Positions 8,899 through 19,487 of a stretch of DNA of 64,000 nt are shown piece after piece. The DNA lies in assembly GCF_016703145.1 (NCBI RefSeq), contig NZ_JADJCO010000002.1:186001-250000 (forward strand), given 5' to 3'. The translations under genes were made by a program, and so were the position numbers. This DNA is from Ottowia sp. GTDB taxonomy: Bacteria; Pseudomonadota; Gammaproteobacteria; Burkholderiales; Burkholderiaceae_C. Below the pieces are notes generated by a model that worked only from the letters and a program-made list of their open reading frames with translations, did not search any database and was not told where the DNA came from. Position 1 is the first letter of the stretch. The number at the start of each line of letters is the position of its first letter.

Positions 8899-8904
8899 TA
8901 CAAT
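8899..8904 (+). promoter_or_regulatory. Predicted -10 element of the petABC operon (TACAAT)
   Basis: TACAAT is one mismatch from the sigma-70 consensus and lies 44 bp before the petA ATG. No -35 box is found at the usual spacing, which fits a promoter that depends on an activator such as the one suggested at 8844. Confidence 0.5.
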
Positions 8905-8948
8905 CGGCCGCTGTTTCGCGTACAAGAAAACATCCCCCGAGGACAGCC

Positions 8949-9569
8949 ATGAGTGACGCCCCGCCCAGCAATTTCACCCCCGTACCCCTGGACAGCAGCA
9001 AGCGTACCTGGTTGATCGCCTCGAGTTGCGCTGGTGCCGCCGGTGCGGTGGCGCTGGCCACCCCCTTCGTTAGCAGTTTCAGCCCGTCCGAGAAAGCCAA
9101 GGCCGCTGGCGCGGCGGTCGAAGTGGACATCTCCAGCCTCAAGTCGGGCGAGAAGATGACGGTGGAATGGCGTGGCAAGCCAGTGTGGATCATGAAGCGC
9201 ACGCCCGAGCAGATGGAGTCGCTCAAGAAGACCGATGCCGAGGTGGCCGATCCGAATTCGGAGCGCAACGCCTTTCCCACGCCCGAGTACGCCCGCAACG
9301 AAACCCGTTCCATCAAGCCGGAGCTGCTGGTGGTCATCGGCATCTGCACGCACCTGGGCTGCTCGCCGGTGGACAAGTTCCAGACCGGCGTGCAGCCCTC
9401 GCTGCCCGACAACTGGCTGGGCGGCTTCTTCTGCCCCTGCCATGGTTCGACCTTCGACATGGCTGGCCGCGTGTTCAAGAACAAGCCGGCGCCCGACAAC
9501 CTGGAGGTGCCGCCCCACATGTATCTGTCGGACAGCAAGCTGCTGATCGGCGAAGACAAGAAAGCCTAA
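8949..9569 (+). CDS. petA: Ubiquinol-cytochrome c reductase iron-sulfur (Rieske) subunit
   Basis: A 206-residue Rieske subunit of the cytochrome bc1 complex; it takes an electron from ubiquinol and passes it to cytochrome c1 on the periplasmic side. The cluster ligands are Cys133-His135 in CTHLGC and Cys162-His165 in CPCHGS, with the two remaining cysteines forming the structural disulfide. The N-terminal membrane helix (about residues 22-42) is preceded by SSKRTWLIA, a twin-arginine-like signal with Lys-Arg in place of Arg-Arg. petB follows 9 bp downstream. Confidence 0.96.
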   Translation: MSDAPPSNFTPVPLDSSKRTWLIASSCAGAAGAVALATPFVSSFSPSEKAKAAGAAVEVDISSLKSGEKMTVEWRGKPVWIMKRTPEQMESLKKTDAEVADPNSERNAFPTPEYARNETRSIKPELLVVIGICTHLGCSPVDKFQTGVQPSLPDNWLGGFFCPCHGSTFDMAGRVFKNKPAPDNLEVPPHMYLSDSKLLIGEDKKA

Positions 9570-9578
9570 GAGGCGGCC

Positions 9579-11024
9579 ATGGCTGAATTCAAGGAAATCT
9601 CTCCCAATGCGCCGCTGGGCGCCAAAGTGGGCAACTGGTTCGAAAACCGGTTCCCGACCGTGTTCGCGGAATACCGCAAGCACATGTCGGAGTACTACGC
9701 GCCCAAGAACTTCAACTTCTGGTACTTCTTCGGCTCACTGGCCATGCTGGTGCTGGTGATCCAGATCGTCACTGGCATCTTCCTGGTGATGCACTACAAG
9801 CCCGACGCGGCCAAGGCGTTCGAGTCGGTCGAGTACATCATGCGCGACGTGCCGGGCGGCTGGTTCATCCGCTACATGCATTCGACCGGTGCCTCGGCCT
9901 TCTTCGTGGTGGTGTACTTGCACATGTTCCGCGGCCTGATGTACGGCAGCTACCGCAAACCGCGCGAGCTGGTCTGGGTCTTCGGCTGCGCCATCTTCCT
10001 GTGCCTGATGGCCGAGGCCTTCATGGGCTACCTGCTGCCCTGGGGCCAGATGTCGTACTGGGGAGCGCAGGTGATCGTGAACCTGTTCGCCGCCGTCCCT
10101 TTCATCGGCCCCGACCTGGCCCTGCTGATCCGCGGCGACTACGTGGTGGGGGATGCGACGCTGAACCGCTTCTTCGCCTTCCACGTCATCGCCGTGCCGC
10201 TGGTACTGATCGGTCTGGTGGTGGCGCACTTGCTGGCGCTGCACGACGTGGGCTCCAACAACCCGGATGGCATCGAGATCAAGAAGGGGCCCAAGGGCAA
10301 CCGCTGGTCGCCCGACGCGCCGGCCGACGGCGTTCCGTTCCACCCGTACTACAGCGTGCACGACATCATGGGCGTGGGCGTGTTCCTGATGGTGTTCTTC
10401 GCCATCGTGTTCTTCGCGCCGGAGATGGGCGGCTACTTCCTGGAGTACAACAACTTCATCCCCGCCGATCCGCTGGTGACGCCGTCGCACATCGCGCCGG
10501 TGTGGTACTTCACGCCGTTCTATTCGATGCTGCGCGCCACCACCGACACCATGGTCAACGTGCTGTGCGCCATCATCGCCGCCGCCACGGTCCTGGGCTT
10601 CCTGAAGTGCAAGTGCTCCATGGCCCTGAAGGTGGCCATGGCGGTGGTGGCGCTGGTCGCCATCGCCCTGCTCAAGACCTTCGACGCCAAGTTCTGGGGC
10701 GTGGTGGTGATGGGCGGCGCGGTGATCCTGCTGTTCTTCCTGCCCTGGCTGGACCGCAGCCCGGCGCGCTCGATCCGCTACCGTCCGGATTGGCACAAAT
10801 GGCTCTACGCGGTGTTCGTCGTCTGGTTCATCGTTCTCATGATCCTGGGCATCATGGTGCCGGGCCCGATCTTCGGCACGCCTTCGCTGAGCTGGCTGAC
10901 CAACGAGCTGGTGGCCATGATCGGCACCCTCTTCTACTTCGGCTTCTTCCTGCTCATGCCCTGGTGGAGCCAACTGGGCGAGCCCAAGCCGGTGCCTGAT
11001 CGCGTGACCTTCAAGCCTCACTGA
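9579..11024 (+). CDS. petB: Ubiquinol-cytochrome c reductase cytochrome b subunit
   Basis: A 481-residue integral membrane subunit that carries both b hemes and the two quinone sites. Heme-ligand histidines are visible in the second helix (YMHSTGASAFFVVVYLHMF) and the fourth (FHVIAVPLVLIGLVVAHLL). The Qo-site motif normally written PEWY reads PVWY here (residues 307-310), so valine replaces the glutamate. The C-terminal part has extra hydrophobic helices, as in other betaproteobacteria. It is the middle gene of petABC, with 22 bp to petC. Confidence 0.96.
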   Translation: MAEFKEISPNAPLGAKVGNWFENRFPTVFAEYRKHMSEYYAPKNFNFWYFFGSLAMLVLVIQIVTGIFLVMHYKPDAAKAFESVEYIMRDVPGGWFIRYMHSTGASAFFVVVYLHMFRGLMYGSYRKPRELVWVFGCAIFLCLMAEAFMGYLLPWGQMSYWGAQVIVNLFAAVPFIGPDLALLIRGDYVVGDATLNRFFAFHVIAVPLVLIGLVVAHLLALHDVGSNNPDGIEIKKGPKGNRWSPDAPADGVPFHPYYSVHDIMGVGVFLMVFFAIVFFAPEMGGYFLEYNNFIPADPLVTPSHIAPVWYFTPFYSMLRATTDTMVNVLCAIIAAATVLGFLKCKCSMALKVAMAVVALVAIALLKTFDAKFWGVVVMGGAVILLFFLPWLDRSPARSIRYRPDWHKWLYAVFVVWFIVLMILGIMVPGPIFGTPSLSWLTNELVAMIGTLFYFGFFLLMPWWSQLGEPKPVPDRVTFKPH

Positions 11025-11046
11025 AGACCGCTGGAGAACAACAACC

Positions 11047-11814
11047 ATGAACATCTGGAAGAAACTGGTCTTCGGCGTGGCGCTGGCCCTGAACCTGGCC
11101 GCCGCCAGCCATGCCGCCTCGGGCGGCATCGCCTGGGACAAGGCGCCCGGCAAGACCAACGACCTGGCGTCGCTGCAGCACGGTGCCAAGCTCTTCGTCA
11201 ACTACTGCCTGAACTGCCACTCCGCGGCGTTCATGCGCTTCAACCGCCTGAAAGACATCGGGCTGACGGACGAGCAGGTCAAGGACAACCTGCTGTTCGC
11301 CACCGAGAAGGTCGGCGACACGATGAAAGCCGCCATCGACCCGAACCAGGCCAAGGCGTGGTTCGGTGCCAACCCGCCCGACCTCACCCTGATCGCCCGC
11401 TCGCGCGCTGGCGCGGGCGGCACCGGGGCCGACTACATCTACACTCTGTTCCGCACCTATTACCGCGATCCGTCCAAGCCCACCGGGTGGAACAACCTGG
11501 CTTTCCCCAACATCGGCATGCCGCACCCGCTATGGGAACTGCAGGGCGAGCGCCGCCCGGTGTTCGAGACGCGCATGGACCATGGACACGAGGTGCAGGC
11601 CTTCGCCGGCCGCTGGGAGCAGGTGACGCCGGGCACCCTGACGCCCCTGCAGTACGATCAGGCCGTGGGTGACTTGGTGAACTACCTGCAATGGATGGGC
11701 GAGCCGGCGCAGAACAAGCGGGTCGGCATCGGCGTCTGGGTCATGCTGTTCCTGCTGCTGTTCACGCTCATGGCGTGGCGCTTGAATGCGGCGTACTGGA
11801 AAGACGTCAAGTAA
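11047..11814 (+). CDS. petC: Cytochrome c1
   Basis: A 255-residue c-type cytochrome of the bc1 complex. A Sec-type signal peptide ends near residue 24 (AAASHA/ASGG). The heme attachment site CLNCH is at residues 54-58, and the sixth ligand is probably the methionine in the GMPHPLWEL region. A C-terminal membrane anchor covers about residues 228-245 (VWVMLFLLLFTLMAW). This is the bacterial one-heme c1 type. A stem with GGAGTGG/CCACTCC lies between it and sspA. Confidence 0.95.
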   Translation: MNIWKKLVFGVALALNLAAASHAASGGIAWDKAPGKTNDLASLQHGAKLFVNYCLNCHSAAFMRFNRLKDIGLTDEQVKDNLLFATEKVGDTMKAAIDPNQAKAWFGANPPDLTLIARSRAGAGGTGADYIYTLFRTYYRDPSKPTGWNNLAFPNIGMPHPLWELQGERRPVFETRMDHGHEVQAFAGRWEQVTPGTLTPLQYDQAVGDLVNYLQWMGEPAQNKRVGIGVWVMLFLLLFTLMAWRLNAAYWKDVK

Positions 11815-11855
11815 ACTTTCCCGGTTACTGCCCTGGCGGTGAGCCGGGCTGTCAT

Positions 11856-11903
11856 GGAGTGGGGGTGCGCTGGCCTCAGCGAGCTTCCACTCCTTTGGTT
11901 TTA
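11856..11903 (+). terminator. Candidate terminator or attenuator between petC and sspA
   Basis: GGAGTGG (11856-11862) can pair with CCACTCC (11887-11893), with a possible inner GCGCTGG/CAGC stem, followed by TTTGGTTTT. The large loop and broken T-tract make partial rather than full termination more likely. Confidence 0.45.
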
Positions 11904-11918
11904 AGGAGCTAGATCACC

Positions 11919-12530
11919 ATGATGGTGCTGTATTCAGGGACCACCTGCCCGTTCTCGCATCGCTGCCGTTTCGTGCTGTTCGAGAAGGGCATGGACTTCG
12001 AGATCAGGGACGTCGATCTCTACAACAAGCCCGAGGACATCAGCGTGATGAACCCCTATGGGCAGGTACCGATCCTGGTGGAGCGCGACCTGATCCTGTA
12101 CGAGTCGAACATCATCAACGAGTACATCGACGAGCGCTTTCCTCATCCCCAGCTCATGCCGGGCGACCCGGTCGATCGGGCGCGGGTGCGGCTGTTCCTG
12201 CTCAACTTCGAGAAGGAGCTGTTCGTGCACGTGAGCACGCTCGAAAGCCGCGTCACCAAGAGCAACGAGAAGGCGCTGGAAAAGGCGCGCAATAACATCC
12301 GCGACCGCTTGACGCAGATGGCCCCGGTGTTTCTCAAGAACAAGTACATCCTGGGCGAGAACTTCTCCATGCTCGACGTGGCCCTGGCGCCGCTGCTCTG
12401 GCGCCTGGACTACTACGGCATCGATCTGTCGAAGAACGCGGCGCCGTTGCTCAAGTATGCCGAACGCATCTTCTCGCGTCCCGCCTACATCGAGGCGTTG
12501 ACGCCGTCCGAGAAGGTCATGCGCAAGTAA
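11919..12530 (+). CDS. sspA: Stringent starvation protein A (GST-fold)
   Basis: A 203-residue SspA, a glutathione-S-transferase-like protein that binds RNA polymerase and alters transcription in stationary phase and stress. The thioredoxin-like N-terminal domain starts LYSGTTCPFSHRCRFVL and includes NPYGQVPILVERDLILYESN; the helical C-terminal domain has the GENFSMLDVALAPLLWRLD segment. Its place directly behind petABC and before sspB is the standard Burkholderiales order. True glutathione transferase activity is not expected from the family. Confidence 0.93.
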   Translation: MMVLYSGTTCPFSHRCRFVLFEKGMDFEIRDVDLYNKPEDISVMNPYGQVPILVERDLILYESNIINEYIDERFPHPQLMPGDPVDRARVRLFLLNFEKELFVHVSTLESRVTKSNEKALEKARNNIRDRLTQMAPVFLKNKYILGENFSMLDVALAPLLWRLDYYGIDLSKNAAPLLKYAERIFSRPAYIEALTPSEKVMRK

Positions 12531-12543
12531 ACCCGGGCACGCC

Positions 12544-13041
12544 ATGATGAACGCGCTGGAGTCCACCTCGACGCGGCCCTACTTGGTGCGGGCACTGTAC
12601 GAGTGGTGCACCGACAATGGCTTGACGCCCTACGTGGCCGTGTTGGCCGACGACACGGTCAAGGTGCCGCGCGAGTACGTGCAGAACGGCGAGATCGTGC
12701 TGAACATCAGCGTCGATGCCACCAGCGGGCTCAAGCTGAGCAACGAGTTCATCGAGTTCAAGGCCCGCTTCGCCGGCGTGGCGCGCGAGATCGTCGTGCC
12801 CATGGATCGGGTCATCGCCATCTATGCGCGTGAAAGCGGGCAGGGCATGGCGTTTCCGGCCCCTGTCCCTGTGGTGTCCGATGACGGCGCGCCGCCGCCG
12901 GAGCTATCCGACGAGCCGCCCCCGGCGGCCAAAGGCATCCAACTGGTGACGCAGCCGGGCACCTCCTCCGGAGATGGCCTTCCACCCGAGCCGCCGCAGC
13001 CCGCCAAGCGCAAGCGGCCAGCGCTCAAGCGGATCAAGTAG
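12544..13041 (+). CDS. sspB: ClpXP protease specificity-enhancing factor SspB
   Basis: A 165-residue SspB adaptor, which tethers ssrA-tagged and other substrates to ClpXP. The folded domain (about residues 10-112) starts RPYLVRALYEWCTDNGLTPY and includes VLNISVDATSGLKLSN. A disordered proline-rich linker follows, and the tail ends in a basic, hydrophobic PALKRIK motif of the kind that docks on ClpX. It lies 13 bp after sspA. tRNA-Thr begins 29 bp beyond its stop. Confidence 0.94.
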   Translation: MMNALESTSTRPYLVRALYEWCTDNGLTPYVAVLADDTVKVPREYVQNGEIVLNISVDATSGLKLSNEFIEFKARFAGVAREIVVPMDRVIAIYARESGQGMAFPAPVPVVSDDGAPPPELSDEPPPAAKGIQLVTQPGTSSGDGLPPEPPQPAKRKRPALKRIK

Positions 13042-13070
13042 CGTCCGCATACTAGAATCTGGCCCGGTCC

Positions 13071-13146
13071 GCCGCCTTAGCTCAGTTGGTAGAGCACCCG
13101 CCTTGTAAGCGGTAGGTCGTCAGTTCGAATCCGACAGGCGGCACCA
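13071..13146 (+). tRNA. tRNA-Thr (anticodon TGT)
   Basis: A 76-nt cloverleaf with the CCA end encoded. The acceptor stem GCCGCCT pairs with AGGCGGC, the anticodon loop is CTTGTAA, and the T-arm carries GTTCGAATC. A TAGAAT box at 13053-13058 could be its -10 element. Confidence 0.97.
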
Positions 13147-13160
13147 TCGCGCATCCGCTT

Positions 13161-13472
13161 CTATGGCCCGGCGCGCTGAACCTTCACCCGGATGGTTTCC
13201 ACCGGGTGGCCTGCGGCTTGCAGCGTTCCCAGCAGGACGGGCATCAATTGCCGGATTTTGGCCGCTGCCGCGTTGTGCGGAACCAGCAGGCACCACGCAT
13301 TTCCCTCGATGGGGCCCGCCGATACGTCCGGCCGCAGTGGTGCCGGCAGGCATGGCCGGACGATGGCGAGCCTGGCGGTGGATTCAGCGAGCATTTGATT
13401 CAAGCGCACCAGGGTGGGCGCCTGTTCGAGCGCTTGCCGCACGGTCATGGATGAGGAGGGTTTTGGGCGCAT
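13161..13472 (-). CDS. DUF721 (DciA-like) protein
   Basis: A small protein of 103 residues (95 if the second ATG at 13448 is used). Its central part (RPDVSAGPIEGNAWCLLVPH, then AAAAKIRQLMP) resembles DUF721/DciA proteins, which help load the replicative helicase in many bacteria. In Burkholderiales such a gene is regularly found divergent from secA, as here. Neither start has a good ribosome binding site, so the N-terminus is uncertain. It is shorter than classical DciA. Confidence 0.7.
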   Translation of the reverse strand: MRPKPSSSMTVRQALEQAPTLVRLNQMLAESTARLAIVRPCLPAPLRPDVSAGPIEGNAWCLLVPHNAAAAKIRQLMPVLLGTLQAAGHPVETIRVKVQRAGP

Positions 13473-13683
13473 GGGGGAGTGCGGGAGTGCGATGAACGGG
13501 CTTCCTCGAGGCGGCCTGCACCGGCAGGTAAAATGCCCCGTTTTCCCGCGAAGAAGACCGTGGGCGGCGCGCCTCAGGCTTGCCTGCGGCTGCGCAGCCC
13601 TTATCTTCGCACCACTTTGATCTGAATGGGACAGTCGGTCGCCGCCGGGTGCGCATCCTGGGCGTCGCGGTGACCGCTCACGC

Positions 13684-16476
<2,793 letters not shown>

Positions 16477-16498
16477 GGGCGCACGCAAGGGCGGCGGC

Positions 16499-16525
16499 AA
16501 CGGGCTTCGGCCCGTTTGCTTTTTG
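16499..16525 (+). terminator. Rho-independent terminator of secA
   Basis: A perfect 7-bp stem, AACGGGC (16499-16505) with GCCCGTT (16510-16516), closed by a TTCG tetraloop and followed by TGCTTTTT. Confidence 0.85.
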
Positions 16526-16566
16526 CCAACTCGGATAATCCACATCTTTAACCCAAGCCGACCACC

Positions 16567-17793
16567 ATGCCCGTCAACCTGACCGCTCCCGACGCTTCCC
16601 AGTTGTTCCCCGTCGCCGGCGTGCGACTCGGCGTGGCCGAGGCCGGCGTGCGCAAGGCGGGCCGCAAGGACCTGACGGTGATCCTGCTGGATGAAGGCGC
16701 CAGCGTCGCCGGCGTATTCACGCAGAACCGCTTCTGCGCCGCGCCGGTGCAGGTGTGCCGCGAGCATCTTGCGCAGGGCGCCATCCGCGCCATCGTGGTC
16801 AACACCGGCAACGCCAACGCGGGCACCGGGGAGGCCGGCCTGCGCCGCGCCCGCCAGACCTGCACGGCGCTGGCCGGCCTGCTGCAACTGCAGCCGCGGC
16901 AGGTGCTGCCGCTTTCCACCGGCGTCATCATGGAGCCGCTGCCCGTCGATCGCATCGAAGCCGGTCTGCCCGCCGCCATCGCCGACGCCCAGGCCAGCCA
17001 CTGGGCGCGCGCCGCCGAGGCCATCATGACCACCGACACCGTGCCCAAGGCCTTCAGCGCCCGGGCGCGGGTGGGCGGCGCCGAGGTCACCGTCACTGGG
17101 ATAGCCAAGGGCGCCGGAATGATCCGCCCCAACATGGCCACCATGCTGGGCTTTTTGGCCACCGACGCGCGCGTCGATCCGGCGCTGATGCCGCGCCTTG
17201 CGCTGGAACTGGCCGAAGGCTCGTTCAACCGCGTGACGGTCGATGGCGACACGTCCACCAACGACTCCTTCCTCGTCATCGCCACCCACCAGGCGGGCAA
17301 CGCACCCGTCACCTCGCTGGACTCGGACGAGGGCCGGGCGCTGAAGGCCGCGCTGTTGGACGTGGCGCGCCAGCTCGCCCAGGCCATCGTGCGCGACGGC
17401 GAGGGTGCGACCAAGTTCATCACCGTGCGCGTGGACGGTGGCCGCACCGCCGACGAATGCCGCCAGGTGGCCTACGCCATCGCGCACTCGCCGCTGGTCA
17501 AGACCGCCTTCTTCGCCAGCGACCCCAACCTGGGCCGCATCCTGGCGGCCGTGGGCTATGCCGGCATCGGTGACCTCGACCAGACCAGGATCGACCTGCA
17601 CCTGGACGATGTGCACGTCGCCATCAACGGCGGTCGCCACCCCGCCTACCGCGAGGAAGACGGCCAGCGCGTGATGAAGCAGGCCGAGATCACCGTGCGC
17701 GTGGGTCTGGGCCGGGGCGACGCGGCCGACACCGTGTGGACTTGCGACCTGAGTCACGACTACGTGAGCATCAACGCCGACTATCGGTCTTGA
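16567..17793 (+). CDS. argJ: Bifunctional glutamate N-acetyltransferase / N-acetylornithine acetyltransferase
   Basis: A 408-residue ArgJ that transfers the acetyl group from N-acetylornithine to glutamate in the cyclic arginine pathway. It is made as a precursor that cuts itself before the nucleophilic threonine: the site is Ala191-Thr192 in PNMATMLGF. The oxyanion threonines lie in the STGVIMEPLP region. C-terminal metal and substrate motifs include DPNLGRILAAVGYAG. It has its own space after the secA terminator. A family A element follows the stop. Confidence 0.96.
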   Translation: MPVNLTAPDASQLFPVAGVRLGVAEAGVRKAGRKDLTVILLDEGASVAGVFTQNRFCAAPVQVCREHLAQGAIRAIVVNTGNANAGTGEAGLRRARQTCTALAGLLQLQPRQVLPLSTGVIMEPLPVDRIEAGLPAAIADAQASHWARAAEAIMTTDTVPKAFSARARVGGAEVTVTGIAKGAGMIRPNMATMLGFLATDARVDPALMPRLALELAEGSFNRVTVDGDTSTNDSFLVIATHQAGNAPVTSLDSDEGRALKAALLDVARQLAQAIVRDGEGATKFITVRVDGGRTADECRQVAYAIAHSPLVKTAFFASDPNLGRILAAVGYAGIGDLDQTRIDLHLDDVHVAINGGRHPAYREEDGQRVMKQAEITVRVGLGRGDAADTVWTCDLSHDYVSINADYRS

Positions 17794-17807
17794 TCCCGGA
17801 CCCTTTC

Positions 17808-17865
17808 TTGCTATTTTATTAATAGCTGATAGCGCAATATAGACGCCAGATAGAGCCGGAAATGA
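17808..17865 (+). repeat. Family A element between argJ and the DUF815 gene
   Basis: TTGCTATTTTATTAATAGCT, then GATAGCGCAATATAGACGCC, then AGATAGAGCCGGAAATGA. It runs into the ATG of the next gene at 17862, so the start codon and 5' leader of that gene are formed by the element. Confidence 0.85.
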
Positions 17866-18734
17866 ACGATAAATTCGCCCACCTGATCGAGCGCGCCGAG
17901 CAGCTCATCACCCGCATCGAGGCCGTGCTGCCGCAGCCGCTGGGCGCGCCCGACTGGAGCCAGTCCGTGGCCTGGCGCTACCGCAAGCGCGCCTCCGGCC
18001 ACGGCATGCTGGAGCCGGTGCGGCACGTGGACGCGATGCAGCTCGCCGACCTGAAGGAGATCGACGCGCAGAAGGACAGGATCGAGCGCAATACACGCCA
18101 GTTCGTCGAAGGCCGCCCCGCCAACAACGTGCTGCTGACCGGCGCGCGCGGCACCGGCAAGTCCTCGCTCATCAAGGCCTGCCTGAACGCCTACGCGCCG
18201 CGCGGCCTGCGCCTGATCGAGGTGGACAAGGCCGACTTGACCGACCTGCCCGACATCGTCGACGTCGTCAGCGGACGCCCCGAGAAGTTCATCGTCTACT
18301 GCGACGACCTCAGCTTCGACGAGGGCGAGGCGGGCTACAAGGCGCTCAAGAGCATCCTCGACGGCTCGGTCGCCGCCAGCACGCCCAACGTGCTGGTCTA
18401 CGCCACCAGCAACCGCCGCCACCTGCTGCCCGAATACATGAAGGACAACCTCAGCTACACCCACACCGACGATGGCGAGGTGCATCCGGGCGAGGTGATC
18501 GAGGAGAAGATCTCGCTGTCCGAGCGCTTCGGCCTGTGGGTCAGCTTCTACCCCTTCAGCCAGAACGAGTACCTGGCCATCGTCGCGCAGTGGCTCGGCG
18601 CCCTGGGCGCCAGCGCCGCGCAGATCGAGGCCGCGCGGGCCGAGGCGCTGGTCTGGGCGCTGGAGCGCGGCTCCCGCTCCGGACGCGTGGCCTACCAGTT
18701 CGCGCGCGACTTCATGGGGCGCGCGGCGGCGTGA
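17862..18734 (+). CDS. DUF815-family AAA ATPase
   Basis: A 290-residue P-loop ATPase of the DUF815 family. The Walker A site GARGTGKSS is at residues 94-102 and the Walker B-like strand FIVYCDDLSFDEGE follows. Sensor-type ATSNRRHLLPEYM lies before a C-terminal lid (SGRVAYQFARDFMG). The cellular role is not established. The gene overlaps mutT by GTGA, and such a DUF815-mutT pair is usual in Burkholderiales. Confidence 0.9.
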   Translation: MNDKFAHLIERAEQLITRIEAVLPQPLGAPDWSQSVAWRYRKRASGHGMLEPVRHVDAMQLADLKEIDAQKDRIERNTRQFVEGRPANNVLLTGARGTGKSSLIKACLNAYAPRGLRLIEVDKADLTDLPDIVDVVSGRPEKFIVYCDDLSFDEGEAGYKALKSILDGSVAASTPNVLVYATSNRRHLLPEYMKDNLSYTHTDDGEVHPGEVIEEKISLSERFGLWVSFYPFSQNEYLAIVAQWLGALGASAAQIEAARAEALVWALERGSRSGRVAYQFARDFMGRAAA

Positions 18735-19210
18735 GCGGGCCGGTCCTCCAGGCCGACGCCCATCTGCGCCGCGCGGACGGGCAGGAGGGCGAGCGCCAGG
18801 TGGTCGATGTGGCCGTCGGTGTGCTGCTGCAACCCGACGGGCGCTTTCTGCTCACCTCCCGCCCGCCGGGCAAGGTCTACGCCGGCTACTGGGAATTCCC
18901 CGGCGGCAAGCTGGAGGCGGGCGAGAGCGTTGAGCAGGCGCTGGCGCGCGAGTTGCACGAGGAACTGGGCATCGACCTCGCGCCGGCCGGCGTGCAGCGC
19001 TGGCGCGAGCAAATGGTGGACTACCCGCACGCGCTGGTGCGGCTGCACTTTTGCAAGGTGATGGCGTGGCGCGGCGAGTTGCAGATGCGCGAAGGCCAGC
19101 GCTTCGTGTGGGAGCGGTTGCCCGTTCAAGCGCAGCCGGTGCTGCCCGGCGCGGTTCCGGTGCTGGACTGGCTGGCCGAAGAGGTGGGTCAGCCTCGCCG
19201 AATGCTCTGA
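18731..19210 (+). CDS. mutT: 8-oxo-dGTP diphosphatase (Nudix, MutT type)
   Basis: A 159-residue Nudix hydrolase that clears oxidised guanine nucleotides from the pool. A complete Nudix box runs from GGKLEAGES to RELHEELGI at about residues 56-79 and holds all catalytic glutamates. VAVGVLLQPDGRFLLTSRP and the WEFPGG entry motif match MutT rather than other Nudix enzymes. The start is the GTG at 18731, which overlaps the upstream TGA (GTGA). Thiamine phosphate synthase, often fused to MutT in relatives, is absent. Confidence 0.9.
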   Translation: MSGPVLQADAHLRRADGQEGERQVVDVAVGVLLQPDGRFLLTSRPPGKVYAGYWEFPGGKLEAGESVEQALARELHEELGIDLAPAGVQRWREQMVDYPHALVRLHFCKVMAWRGELQMREGQRFVWERLPVQAQPVLPGAVPVLDWLAEEVGQPRRML

Positions 19211-19262
19211 TATTGATAGCTGAAGACGCTTATATGGCGCTGGCTACAGGCCAAAAAGACTT
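19208..19262 (+). repeat. Family A element behind mutT
   Basis: A diverged copy: TGATATTGATAGCTGAAGAC, then GCTTATATGGCGCTGGCTAC, then AGGCCAAAAAGACTT. It starts at the mutT stop codon and fills the gap before the convergent yacG. Confidence 0.65.
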
Positions 19263-19283
19263 GACGCTGATCGTTTTTCGGAG

Positions 19284-19487
19284 CTACTGGGCAGACGAGG
19301 GCGGCGCGGCATCGGCCCCGTCGTCTTCCTGCACTTCGACGCGAAAACTCTCGCTGGCCCAGGCGCCCAGGTCATGCAGCTTGCAGCGTTCGCCGCAGAA
19401 GGGGCGGAAGCGGTTCTCTGGCGCGTACAGGCTGGGGCCGCCGCAGGCGGGGCAGCGCACGGTGCGGGGCAGGGGTGGCGCCGTCAT
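19284..19487 (-). CDS. yacG: DNA gyrase inhibitor / zinc-binding protein YacG
   Basis: A 67-residue zinc protein. The four zinc cysteines are Cys12 and Cys15 (CPAC) and Cys31 and Cys35 (CGERC), followed by KLHDLGAWASESFRV, the family signature. In E. coli YacG binds gyrase; how general that is remains uncertain. The start overlaps the zapD stop by 4 bp (ATGA at 19484-19487). It closes the pilB-pilC-pilD-coaE-zapD-yacG series. A tail of acidic and alanine/proline residues follows the domain. Confidence 0.93.
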   Translation of the reverse strand: MTAPPLPRTVRCPACGGPSLYAPENRFRPFCGERCKLHDLGAWASESFRVEVQEDDGADAAPPSSAQ

